Shown here: one piece after another, positions 1-6,764 of the stretch
Position numbering within the stretch: the first letter of the stretch is position 1
Layout of the letters: every line of letters begins with the position of its first letter
Assembly (NCBI GenBank): GCA_002480735.1
Contig: DLCS01000121.1
Location: 1,675 to 14,470 of the forward strand
Reading direction: 5' to 3'
Length of the DNA: 12,796 bases
DNA from: Bacillaceae bacterium UBA7792
Lineage (GTDB): Bacteria; Bacillota; Bacilli; Bacillales; Cytobacillaceae
Program-made: the position numbers and the translations under genes
The notes under the pieces: generated by a model
The model's input: the letters and a program-made list of their open reading frames with translations, nothing else
The model's database searches: none
What the model was told of the DNA's origin: nothing

Positions 1-515
1 AAAGCAAGGAGCTTATAAATATAAAAGGATGGATCTTCAAAAATCATTTCAAAGCTGTCTACAGTATGAATAAAATCTACTCTCTCCTGCAGGATTGCCT
101 CAATTCTTTCAACGTCTTCCTCTTTATGTGATTGGCTAATAAAGTTTTTAAAAATCTCCACCCCCTGCTCGATATCAACGGTAAATACACCTTTATTCGT
201 AAAAACTTCAACATACATTCCGCTGTTTTCAAGCAATTCCAAAGCTTTTTTCCCAACCTGTTTATCAAGTGGCGTGAAGTCTGTAATCTCCCCATCAGGT
301 GACCTCACCTCTGCCCCGTTGACACAAATTACAGAACAAGTAATCCCAGCCTCCTTTAAGATATAAATAGCCTCCGGATAGGAGCGTCCTGTCGCAATCA
401 CTACCTCAACCCCTTGGGCTTGAGCCTTTTTGATGGCATCAATATTTTCCTCTGTAATCTGATGCTCCGTATTAAGTAATGTTCCATCCATATCAATCGC
501 GATGCATTTAATCAT
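1..515 (-). CDS. Cof-type HAD-superfamily phosphatase, 3' end outside window
   Basis: The first 171 residues of a Cof/YkrA-like (class IIB) haloacid dehalogenase-type hydrolase; the C-terminus lies beyond the left edge. Enzymes of this family remove phosphate from small phosphorylated metabolites (sugar phosphates, FMN or PLP), using an Asp nucleophile and Mg2+ in the cytosol. Motif I is visible as IDMDGTLL with D8 as nucleophile and D10 as general acid/base. Motif II is in IATGRSY (T42), followed by the conserved VNGAEV stretch near residue 70. Motifs III/IV would be in the missing part. The ATG at 515 is preceded by AAAGGTGAGG with good spacing. The gene begins 20 bp after the stop of the AlkD-like gene on the same strand, so the two are probably cotranscribed. 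The substrate cannot be deduced; bacilli carry many paralogues of this family. Confidence 0.9.
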   Translation of the reverse strand, partial: MIKCIAIDMDGTLLNTEHQITEENIDAIKKAQAQGVEVVIATGRSYPEAIYILKEAGITCSVICVNGAEVRSPDGEITDFTPLDKQVGKKALELLENSGMYVEVFTNKGVFTVDIEQGVEIFKNFISQSHKEEDVERIEAILQERVDFIHTVDSFEMIFEDPSFYIYKLLA

Positions 516-535
516 GGCTGACCTCACCTTTCACA

Positions 536-1198
536 TTATATGTACTTGCTACCTTCCCGAATGCTTAAATTCGATAAGGCTTGAGTTTCAATAAATTGTT
601 TCACAGAATGTGGATTTGTTTTAGAATACTCCCTTAAGGCCCATCCAATGGCCTTTTGAATAAAAAACTCCTTGTCATCCGCATTCATTTTAATATATCG
701 ATATAATAAATCTTCATTTGTCTTGTCTTTATATTTTAGTTGAAAAAGAATCGCCGATCTTCGGATCCAGATATTTTCCTCGACTGCCCATCGATCTATT
801 CTTTCAGCAATCACCTCATGATGGTGAGCAGCAATGAATCCAACCGGCTTTGGGGCCAGGACGTCCACCGTATCCCACCATGATTTCGTTAATATGAGCT
901 CCTCTAATAAAGGAAGATCTTCCTTATCTAGCTTCTTTATTATTTTTTCAATATATAATAATGCGGCATATTGATATTCTCTTTCATCCTTTTTCCAAAG
1001 TGCCTTGACGAAATCAGATTGAAAAGGTTGTTTCAAGATGTTACTTGTTTGAAAAAACTGCTTCATCAGTTCCTTTCTTTCTGTAGTTTTAATTCCAAGG
1101 AAAGGAAACTGATTTCTCATATAGTTTTGCATCGGAATGGCGTTCTCTTCATTTCGATTAGCTTCAAATAATTCCATTACAGCATCGACATTCTTCAA
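536..1198 (-). CDS. alkD: AlkD-like DNA alkylation repair glycosylase (TTG start)
   Basis: A 220-residue all-helical HEAT-like-repeat protein of the AlkD family. These DNA glycosylases excise N3- and N7-alkylated purines without flipping the base into a pocket. Residues known to matter in Bacillus cereus AlkD (W109, D113, R148, W187) have counterparts here shifted by one: SWWDTVD gives W108 and D112, WIRRSAILFQLKYK gives R147, and FFIQKAIGWALREYSKTNP gives W186. Length is close to the family norm (about 235). The start is a TTG at 1198, preceded by AAGGGGTG at good spacing; the first in-frame ATG is residue 8 and has no Shine-Dalgarno sequence. A HAD phosphatase gene follows 20 bp downstream. 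The gene is divergent from the merR-like operon. Family assignment is strong; activity is inferred from the conserved residues. Confidence 0.9.
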   Translation of the reverse strand: MKNVDAVMELFEANRNEENAIPMQNYMRNQFPFLGIKTTERKELMKQFFQTSNILKQPFQSDFVKALWKKDEREYQYAALLYIEKIIKKLDKEDLPLLEELILTKSWWDTVDVLAPKPVGFIAAHHHEVIAERIDRWAVEENIWIRRSAILFQLKYKDKTNEDLLYRYIKMNADDKEFFIQKAIGWALREYSKTNPHSVKQFIETQALSNLSIREGSKYI

Positions 1199-1242
1199 AT
1201 TACTTCACCCCTTAGGGATTTTGAACATTTTCCCTTACCCCC

Positions 1243-1272
1243 ATTTTAAGAGTTTCTGCTAAAAGAATCCAA
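1243..1272 (-). promoter_or_regulatory. Candidate sigma-A promoter for the alkD-like gene
   Basis: On the minus strand TTGGAT (1272-1267) and TAAAAT (1248-1243) are separated by 18 bp, about 45 bp before the TTG start. It fits a vegetative promoter only moderately (4/6 and 5/6). It lies 27 bp from the -35 of the divergent merR-type promoter, so the two could influence each other. Confidence 0.4.
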
Positions 1273-1299
1273 TTAATCCGTTTTCTAATATCTTTATGC

Positions 1300-1330
1300 T
1301 TGCATCTTACGTTACGTTAGGTTTTATGAT
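1300..1330 (+). promoter_or_regulatory. MerR-type promoter with 19-bp spacer and operator dyad
   Basis: TTGCAT (1300-1305) and TATGAT (1325-1330) are separated by 19 bp, the over-long spacer typical of promoters activated by MerR-family regulators through DNA untwisting. The spacer holds a dyad centred on T1313: CTTACGT T ACGTTAG, six of seven arm positions matching. This is the right place for the operator. It lies about 30 bp before the start of the merR-like gene, so the simplest reading is autoregulation of the merR-bmrA-hydrolase operon by its own first product. Spacing and dyad are seen directly; activation is inferred from the family. Confidence 0.75.
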
Positions 1331-1360
1331 AGAGGTAGATAATCTAGGGAGATGGTACAA

Positions 1361-2125
1361 ATGTCCGTTAAATATTCCATTGGGGAATTTTCAAAAAAAA
1401 CTGGGCTTACGATTAGAACGCTTCATTATTACGATGAAATTGGGGTCTTAAAGCCCTCATTCGTCACAGAAAAGGGCCGGCGCTTTTATTCCGAACAGGA
1501 TTTAATCATTTTACAGAAAATTGTCACTTTAAAATTCCTTGGCTATTCGCTTGAACAAATCAAGGAATTTCTACGGGAGGACAAATGGGACATCAAAGAA
1601 TCCCTGACGATCCAAAAGCAAATCATGCTTGAACAAAAAAGGCAAATTGAAGATGTTATTAAAGCATTAGACCATGCTTTAAATGTAGTTGAACACCATG
1701 GAAATGTGGATGCCTCCATCTTTATGACCCTTATTAACGGCATCCAAATGGAAAAGGAGCATAAACAATTTCTTAAAGGCATCCTGGATGAGCAAAAGGT
1801 GGAGCAAATATTCAGTGTATCGGATGAACGGCAGAGAGAAATTGAAAAGGAATCCGTTGGAATCATGACGGAACTCAATGAACTTTTTGGCTCCGAGCCT
1901 GACAGTCAAGAGGTACAATCATTAATTAATAAATTAGTAGACCTCATGACAGAGCTAGTAGGCGATTGGTCATTTTTAGAGGATCTGGCAGATATCGATG
2001 TGGAAGGGGAAGAGTTCATTTTTCCATCCCCATTCACGAAAGAGGTAGAGGAATGGGTATTAAAAGGGATAGAAATCAACATGCAAAAGAGGGGGATAAA
2101 ATACGATGGAAGCCCAAAAGGATAG
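1361..2125 (+). CDS. MerR-family regulator with TipAS-like C-terminal domain
   Basis: A 254-residue transcription factor. The N-terminal 70 residues form a classical MerR winged helix-turn-helix (YSIGEFSKKTGLTIRTLHYY, then DEIGVLKP and the wing around GRRFYSEQD). A charged coiled-coil dimerisation helix follows at about 80-115. The remaining ~130 residues are all-helical and resemble the TipAS ligand-binding fold of TipAL/Mta-type regulators, with the recognisable SQEVQSLINKLVDLMTELVGD helix. Such regulators bind hydrophobic or peptide-like drugs and then activate a promoter with a 19-bp spacer, as found just upstream. I place the start at ATG 1361: AGGGAG (1346-1351) is 9 nt upstream of it but abuts the alternative in-frame ATG at 1352. 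The gene's last 20 nt overlap the exporter gene, which points to translational coupling. The inducer is unknown, and the TipAS assignment is by pattern rather than alignment. Confidence 0.9.
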   Translation: MSVKYSIGEFSKKTGLTIRTLHYYDEIGVLKPSFVTEKGRRFYSEQDLIILQKIVTLKFLGYSLEQIKEFLREDKWDIKESLTIQKQIMLEQKRQIEDVIKALDHALNVVEHHGNVDASIFMTLINGIQMEKEHKQFLKGILDEQKVEQIFSVSDERQREIEKESVGIMTELNELFGSEPDSQEVQSLINKLVDLMTELVGDWSFLEDLADIDVEGEEFIFPSPFTKEVEEWVLKGIEINMQKRGIKYDGSPKG

Positions 2126-3875
2126 TCTGAAGATGAATCATGTAAAAGAATTTTGGAGCCTAATGAAAGGGGCAAATCCACCTAAGCTGATCTTTTTTCT
2201 AGCGGTTTTTCTCGGAATCGTAGAAACAGGGGCTGGGTTGGTTGTCCCGCTTTTCACAAGATCATTAGTGGACCAGCTTGCCCAATCAGCATTGGAGCTA
2301 TCGGTTATTCTCTTGCTCGTTTTGGCATTTATTGCACAAACGATTTCCTCTGGGTTCTCCTATTATCTGATGACTTATATCGGTGAGTACATTGTCGCTT
2401 CCATTCGAAAAAGGGTTTGGAATCATATTATTCATTTGCCGATTCCTTATTTCGATGAGCATGAGTCCGGGGAAACGATGAGTCGTGTCTCACAAGATAC
2501 GACGACGGTCAAAACGTTGATTACTCAGCATTTAATTACTTTTTTCACAGGAATCATTTCGATCATTGGAGCTGTGACCATTCTCTTAATCATTGACTGG
2601 AAAATGACGCTAATTATGATTACCTCTGTTCCGATTGCCATCTTGGTCATTATGCCTTTAGGACAAAAAATGTACAAAATTTCAAAAGCAACGCAGGATG
2701 AAATGGCCTCATTTACAGCCAATTTAGGAAGGGTTCTCGCTGATATCCGCCTCGTAAAAGCGTATCATGCTGAGAATACAGAGACTGAAAAGGGGAATAA
2801 GGGAATCCAGCATTTATTTCAGTATGGATTGAAGGAAGCCAGAATCCTTGCTGTTATTTCTCCATTTATGACTTTTATTATGATGCTTGTGTTAGTTGTG
2901 CTCATTGGTTACGGAGGGGTCCGGGTCGCTTCTGGCGCTTTATCAGCGGGATCGCTTGTAGCAATCATCATCTACATGTTTCAAATTGTCGTTCCTTTTA
3001 GCCAAATGGCCACCTTTTTCACAGCCTTTCAAAAGGCTATGGGGGCAACAGAAAGAATTCAAGGGATTTTATCGACTGAACAGGAACCTACATCCATACC
3101 GTCTGAGGTGGAGAATGCAGCAGAACCGATTATTTTCCAAGATTTATCCTTTGCTTATAAGGAAAATGAACCTGTTTTAAAGAATGTATCGTTTGTAGCT
3201 CCTCCAGGAAAGACCACCGCCTTTGTGGGACCAAGTGGCAGTGGGAAAACAACCCTATTTGCATTACTGGAACGTTTTTATCAGGCCTCTGCTGGAGAAA
3301 TCCTGCTAGGAGACAAGAATATTCAGCAGTTCAACTTAACCTCATGGAGAAGCCAAATTGGTTATGTCTCACAGGAAAGTCCGATTATGTCTGGAACGAT
3401 TCGTGACAATATCACGTACGGGGTGAATCGTGAGGTGACAGAGGATGAAGTGATAGAAGCTGCAAGGTTAGCGAATGCCTTGGAATTTATCAAGCGCTTG
3501 CCTCATGGCTTTGAGACAGAGGTAGGGGAGCGGGGAATTAAGCTTTCTGGAGGGCAAAGACAGCGAATTGCAATTGCGCGGGCCCTCATGAAGGACCCGA
3601 AAATTTTGCTCTTGGATGAGGCTACATCCAATCTTGATAGTGCTTCCGAGGAGCTCGTTCAAAAAGCGCTCCAGCATTTGATGAAGGGGCGGACCACCTT
3701 AGTCATCGCCCACAGACTTTCTACCGTCGTGGACGCAGATCAAATCATTGTTCTCGAACAAGGTGAAATCACAGGGGTTGGAACCCATCAGGAGCTATTG
3801 CAGAGTCATGAATTATATCAAAAGCTAGCAGCGCAGCAATTAAAGAATGAAAGATTCGTTGAACAAACGAATTAA
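2106..3875 (+). CDS. bmrA: BmrA-like multidrug ABC exporter (fused TMD-NBD half-transporter)
   Basis: A 589-residue ABC exporter half-molecule, the same length as Bacillus subtilis BmrA and very similar to it along its whole length as I remember that sequence. It should form a homodimer in the membrane and use ATP to expel hydrophobic drugs. Six transmembrane segments lie between about 28 and 310. The nucleotide-binding domain has Walker A GPSGSGKT (375-382, K381), Q-loop Q423 in YVSQESP, signature LSGGQ (480-484), Walker B ILLLDE (500-505, catalytic E505) and switch H536 in IAHRLST. All are intact, so both ATP sites of a homodimer would be active. The ATG at 2106 follows AGAGGGGG (2088-2095) and lies inside the end of the merR-like gene, giving a 20-nt overlap. 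An alpha/beta hydrolase gene follows 22 bp after the stop. Expression is probably controlled by the MerR-type regulator. Confidence 0.92.
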   Translation: MEAQKDSLKMNHVKEFWSLMKGANPPKLIFFLAVFLGIVETGAGLVVPLFTRSLVDQLAQSALELSVILLLVLAFIAQTISSGFSYYLMTYIGEYIVASIRKRVWNHIIHLPIPYFDEHESGETMSRVSQDTTTVKTLITQHLITFFTGIISIIGAVTILLIIDWKMTLIMITSVPIAILVIMPLGQKMYKISKATQDEMASFTANLGRVLADIRLVKAYHAENTETEKGNKGIQHLFQYGLKEARILAVISPFMTFIMMLVLVVLIGYGGVRVASGALSAGSLVAIIIYMFQIVVPFSQMATFFTAFQKAMGATERIQGILSTEQEPTSIPSEVENAAEPIIFQDLSFAYKENEPVLKNVSFVAPPGKTTAFVGPSGSGKTTLFALLERFYQASAGEILLGDKNIQQFNLTSWRSQIGYVSQESPIMSGTIRDNITYGVNREVTEDEVIEAARLANALEFIKRLPHGFETEVGERGIKLSGGQRQRIAIARALMKDPKILLLDEATSNLDSASEELVQKALQHLMKGRTTLVIAHRLSTVVDADQIIVLEQGEITGVGTHQELLQSHELYQKLAAQQLKNERFVEQTN

Positions 3876-3897
3876 AAGGAAGGGCAGTTGGAAGAGG

Positions 3898-4785
3898 ATG
3901 AAAGATTATTCGATTGATTTAAAGGACGGACGAAAAATTGGGATAGCCGAATATGGAAAGCCTGACGAGATACCGGTTATGTTTTTCCACGGGACGCCGG
4001 GGTCTAGGCTTTTATATGAAGGGGATGATGAGGTTTCTATGAAACTAGGGGTTCGGCTCATCTCATTAGATCGACCCGGCTTTGGGGAGTCCACTCCGAA
4101 ACCAAACCGGACGCTGTTGGACTGGCCGGATGATGTCGAAGAGGTGGCAGATTCCCTAGGATTGGGAAGGTTTTCGGTCATTGGTGTATCCGGCGGTGGG
4201 GCCTACGCAGCAGCATGCGCCTATAAAATACCGAATCGACTTTATTCCGTTGCGCTCGTTTCAAGCGCCACACCATTTGTCAATGGGAAGGCGCCCCAAA
4301 CGATGATGCGTGCCAATAAAATTGCCTTTTTTCTTAGTCGAAAAGCACCTTGGCTGGTAAAGATGAGCTACAAGGCTCAGAAAAAACTACTAGAGGAGCA
4401 ACCCGTTAAATTTATGCAGCATACGAAAGAAGGAAATAAGCATCTACATGAATGGGATCGCCAATTCCTGCAAACCGATGAGCAAGTACGTTCGCTGATG
4501 ATGCATTTCGGGGAGGCGTTTAAATACTCGGTCGATGAATGTGCGAATGAACCCGCACTGCTTTCAAAGCCTTGGGGATTTTCATTTGGCGATATTCTAG
4601 CACCCGTTGACATTTGGCATGGGGAAGAGGATCAAATGGCGCCAGTCGTAGAAATGAAAAAGCATGCACCGACAGTACCAAACGGTGAAGCCCACTATAT
4701 CCCAAAAGCGGGTCATTTCCTAACCGATGACGAAAAAATCTGGGAAGCGATTCTTCAAACCATCAAGGAGAAATGCTCAGAGTAA
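3898..4785 (+). CDS. Alpha/beta-fold hydrolase
   Basis: A 295-residue cytosolic serine hydrolase of the alpha/beta fold. The oxyanion region HGTPGSR (from about residue 31), DRPGFGES, the nucleophile elbow GVSGGG (S98), the acid D245 in HGEEDQMAP and H273 in AGHF give a complete catalytic triad. There is no signal peptide. The reaction (ester, lactone, epoxide or other) cannot be told from sequence. I choose the ATG at 3898: GGAAGAGG precedes it, and the protein then begins with the strand usual for the family (SIDLKDGRKIGIAEYG). A longer reading from 3847 would overlap the exporter gene, lacks a Shine-Dalgarno sequence and adds only a basic stretch unlike the family. As third gene of a MerR-exporter operon, it may modify the same compound that is exported; that is inference. 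Confidence 0.9.
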   Translation: MKDYSIDLKDGRKIGIAEYGKPDEIPVMFFHGTPGSRLLYEGDDEVSMKLGVRLISLDRPGFGESTPKPNRTLLDWPDDVEEVADSLGLGRFSVIGVSGGGAYAAACAYKIPNRLYSVALVSSATPFVNGKAPQTMMRANKIAFFLSRKAPWLVKMSYKAQKKLLEEQPVKFMQHTKEGNKHLHEWDRQFLQTDEQVRSLMMHFGEAFKYSVDECANEPALLSKPWGFSFGDILAPVDIWHGEEDQMAPVVEMKKHAPTVPNGEAHYIPKAGHFLTDDEKIWEAILQTIKEKCSE

Positions 4786-4787
4786 CA

Positions 4788-4884
4788 TGGTACCAGGTAC
4801 CTGTCCACCTGAGGCGGACAAATCAAACAAAAAGTCCACGAACGGTACCAGGTACCAGCGGGAATGCTGGTACCTGGTACCGTT
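4788..4884. repeat. GGTACC-based intergenic repeat with perfect inverted repeat
   Basis: A 97-bp block holding three copies of the near-palindromic unit GGTACC-A-GGTACC: copy 1 at 4789-4801, copy 2 at 4844-4856, and copy 3 inverted at 4869-4881. Between copies 1 and 2 lie a second dyad, TGTCC-a-CC-TGA-GG-c-GGACA (4802-4820, one mismatch), and two GTCCAC words (4803-4808, 4834-4839). The block starts 2 bp after the stop of the hydrolase gene and ends 16 bp before the stop of the convergent ABC ATPase gene. Small size, palindromic units and location between convergent genes resemble REP/BIME-type elements. I cannot assign it to a named family. It encodes no plausible protein. Confidence 0.85.
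4841..4884 (-). terminator. Perfect 19-bp hairpin, possible terminator between convergent genes
   Basis: AACGGTACCAGGTACCAGC (4841-4859) and its exact complement (4866-4884) are separated by a 6-nt loop, GGGAAT. Read on the minus strand, the hairpin lies 16 bp after the stop of the ABC ATPase gene, and a T5 tract follows about 7 nt beyond its base (4829-4833 on the plus strand is A5). On the plus strand no T tract follows. The distance to the T tract makes it an atypical intrinsic terminator; it may instead block or stabilise both convergent transcripts. Confidence 0.5.
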
Positions 4885-4900
4885 ATTAAGTTCCATACCA

Positions 4901-5899
4901 TTATACAAATTGCGGTTCGGTGAAGCCTTCCTGATAGATGCGGCTGATGATTGATTCAATGTCTGGCTCTTCGACGGTGAGGTCGGTAATATTATGAGTT
5001 TGTGAGATTTGGGTGATTAGCTCCGAAGCTGAGATTTCATCACGGTTGAACCTGATCCAGCGGCGATTGCCCTCCTGCTTGCATATCTCTCCACCACTGA
5101 CATACAGCGGCTTCTGTGCTTCCTCTAGATCAACGACAAGCGTCCTCATCTTTCCAAAACGCTCCTTGACGGCTAAAATCTCTCCGTCATACACCTTCTG
5201 CCCATGGTCAATGAGCACCATTCGTTTACAAAGCTTCTCGATATCCTCCATGTCATGGGTCGTTAAAATCACCGTTACATTTCGTTCCCGATTGATTTCC
5301 TGAATAAAGGTTCTCATTTTCTCTTTGGCAACGACATCCAAGCCAATCGTTGGTTCATCCAAAAAGAGAATCGGAGGATCATGCAGAAGCGATGCCCCAA
5401 TATCCGCCCGCATCCGCTGCCCAAGGGAAAGCTGCCGTACAGGCGTATTCAAAAATTCATCCAGCCCCAATATCTCCTTAAAAATATCCATATTTTCTTT
5501 ATAACGCTGATCCGGCACACGATAAATCGCCTTCAGCAGCTCAAATGATTCAATCGTCGGCAGGTCCCACCACAGCTGTGTCCGCTGTCCAAAGACGACG
5601 CCGATGTTCTTCGCATTCTCCTGCCGATTTTCATAAGGAATAATTCCGTTCACCAAGACATTCCCAGCTGATGGAACAAGAATGCCTGTCAGCATTTTAA
5701 TCGTCGTCGATTTCCCCGCCCCATTCGGACCGATATAGCCCACCATTTCTCCTTTTTCAATCGTAAAGCTGATGTCCTTCACCGCTTCTTTTTTGATAAA
5801 TTCCCTTTTTACTAGACTTCTCAAGGCCCCCATGAACCCTGTTTCCCTTTTGGCAATGAGAAATTCCTTTTGCAGCCCGTTCACTTCAATAATCGACAT
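4901..5899 (-). CDS. ABC-2-type exporter ATPase (COG4586-like)
   Basis: A 332-residue stand-alone ABC ATPase that should energise the two permeases encoded just upstream. Walker A GPNGAGKST (57-65), Q-loop region FGQRTQLWWDLP (103-114, a hallmark of this subfamily), signature LSLGQ (157-161), Walker B ILFLDEP (177-183) and switch H215 are all present. About 100 C-terminal residues form an accessory domain. The subfamily is usually encoded with two DUF990-type permeases and called an uncharacterised or viologen-type exporter; the substrate here is unknown. The ATG at 5899 has AAGGATGTGAG upstream. A 55-bp gap with no clear terminator separates it from the preceding permease gene. It is the last gene of the operon and converges on the alpha/beta hydrolase gene across the GGTACC repeat. 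Confidence 0.92.
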   Translation of the reverse strand: MSIIEVNGLQKEFLIAKRETGFMGALRSLVKREFIKKEAVKDISFTIEKGEMVGYIGPNGAGKSTTIKMLTGILVPSAGNVLVNGIIPYENRQENAKNIGVVFGQRTQLWWDLPTIESFELLKAIYRVPDQRYKENMDIFKEILGLDEFLNTPVRQLSLGQRMRADIGASLLHDPPILFLDEPTIGLDVVAKEKMRTFIQEINRERNVTVILTTHDMEDIEKLCKRMVLIDHGQKVYDGEILAVKERFGKMRTLVVDLEEAQKPLYVSGGEICKQEGNRRWIRFNRDEISASELITQISQTHNITDLTVEEPDIESIISRIYQEGFTEPQFV

Positions 5900-5954
5900 C
5901 TATCTCACATCCTTCTAGCTACTGTACTGCATCAAATTCGCGATAGTACTCCTT

Positions 5955-6761
5955 CTATGAGCCCGTACTTTTATATCTTCTTAAGCCTAGCATCCAAATT
6001 AAATAGGAAATGACAAAGAATATGACACCTACAACCGGTGAAAAATAACCAATATAGTCTGGGAAGAAGGGTGTTTCTTTTTCCAAAATGACTGTCGTTG
6101 GAAAATAGTTCACAAACCCAAACGGAATCACAAAGGCCGTGACCCATTGGATAAATTTTGGGTAAATCACCAGTGGATAATAGGTTAAATTTCGCGCTGG
6201 GTACATGGCGACCCAGTAGAATTGTTCCGATTTCGTTGTCCAGAAGGCAAAGGCAGAAATAATAACGAGAAGCCCTCCTTGAATAAGGACGCCTCCTACA
6301 ATCACTGCTAGTAAAAATAATATTTTCCCAATGCTCCAATCGATCTGCAGTTCAAGGCTAACCCAAACAAACGCAATGATACTAAAGAGAAACTGACCAA
6401 ATGAGGCAACATCAAATTTCATTGCCATGAAATGGAAAAATGGATTAATTGGACGGACGAGAAAGCGGTCAAATGTTCCATTCAAAATGTATGTATCAAG
6501 GCTTCTAAAATGGAAAAATAAAATTATGCAAAATCCCCACGAAAGAATGGATAGTGCAAAAAGAAAAAGCATTTCATAAAAGTTCCAATCCCCAAGCGTC
6601 TGAAATTGATAGAGCATGACCCACATCGTAACAGCGGTTCCTGTGTAGGCTGTCACCATGCCGACAATTCTCATAACAAAGGCGAATCGGTATTGGAGCT
6701 GAGCCCGTATTCCTGCCGATACAAGCTTAAAATATAATCCGATGTATTTAGCAACGGCCAT
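5955..6761 (-). CDS. ABC-2-type exporter permease (COG3694-like)
   Basis: A 268-residue polytopic membrane protein with about six hydrophobic segments (near residues 25-52, 60-85, 115-135, 143-172, 200-220 and 238-260). The cytosolic-loop motif NGTFDRFLVRPINPFF, about residues 94-110, matches the GDISLELMRPFDVP motif of its sister permease, showing the two are paralogues that form the heteromeric channel. Its start ATG lies 3 nt after the stop of the upstream permease gene, and AGGGGGG within the end of that gene serves as ribosome-binding site, so the two are tightly coupled. Family membership (ABC-2 / DUF990-type) is clear; what is transported is not. Confidence 0.9.
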   Translation of the reverse strand: MAVAKYIGLYFKLVSAGIRAQLQYRFAFVMRIVGMVTAYTGTAVTMWVMLYQFQTLGDWNFYEMLFLFALSILSWGFCIILFFHFRSLDTYILNGTFDRFLVRPINPFFHFMAMKFDVASFGQFLFSIIAFVWVSLELQIDWSIGKILFLLAVIVGGVLIQGGLLVIISAFAFWTTKSEQFYWVAMYPARNLTYYPLVIYPKFIQWVTAFVIPFGFVNYFPTTVILEKETPFFPDYIGYFSPVVGVIFFVISYLIWMLGLRRYKSTGS

Positions 6762-6764
6762 GAT

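Noticed and set aside
3847..3897. Longer N-terminus of the alpha/beta hydrolase
   Set aside because: It overlaps the bmrA-like gene, has no ribosome-binding site, and the protein from 3898 already begins with the strand usual for the family.
4788..4884. CRISPR array
   Set aside because: Only three short units, one inverted, with unequal spacing and no cas genes nearby.
4727..4959. Small open frames across the GGTACC repeat on both strands
   Set aside because: They consist of gene ends read in the wrong frame plus repeat sequence; the inverted repeat simply keeps both strands open.
5013..5303. 96-codon open frame on the plus strand
   Set aside because: It is antisense to the ABC ATPase gene, Ser/Arg-rich as expected of a shadow frame, and not family-like.
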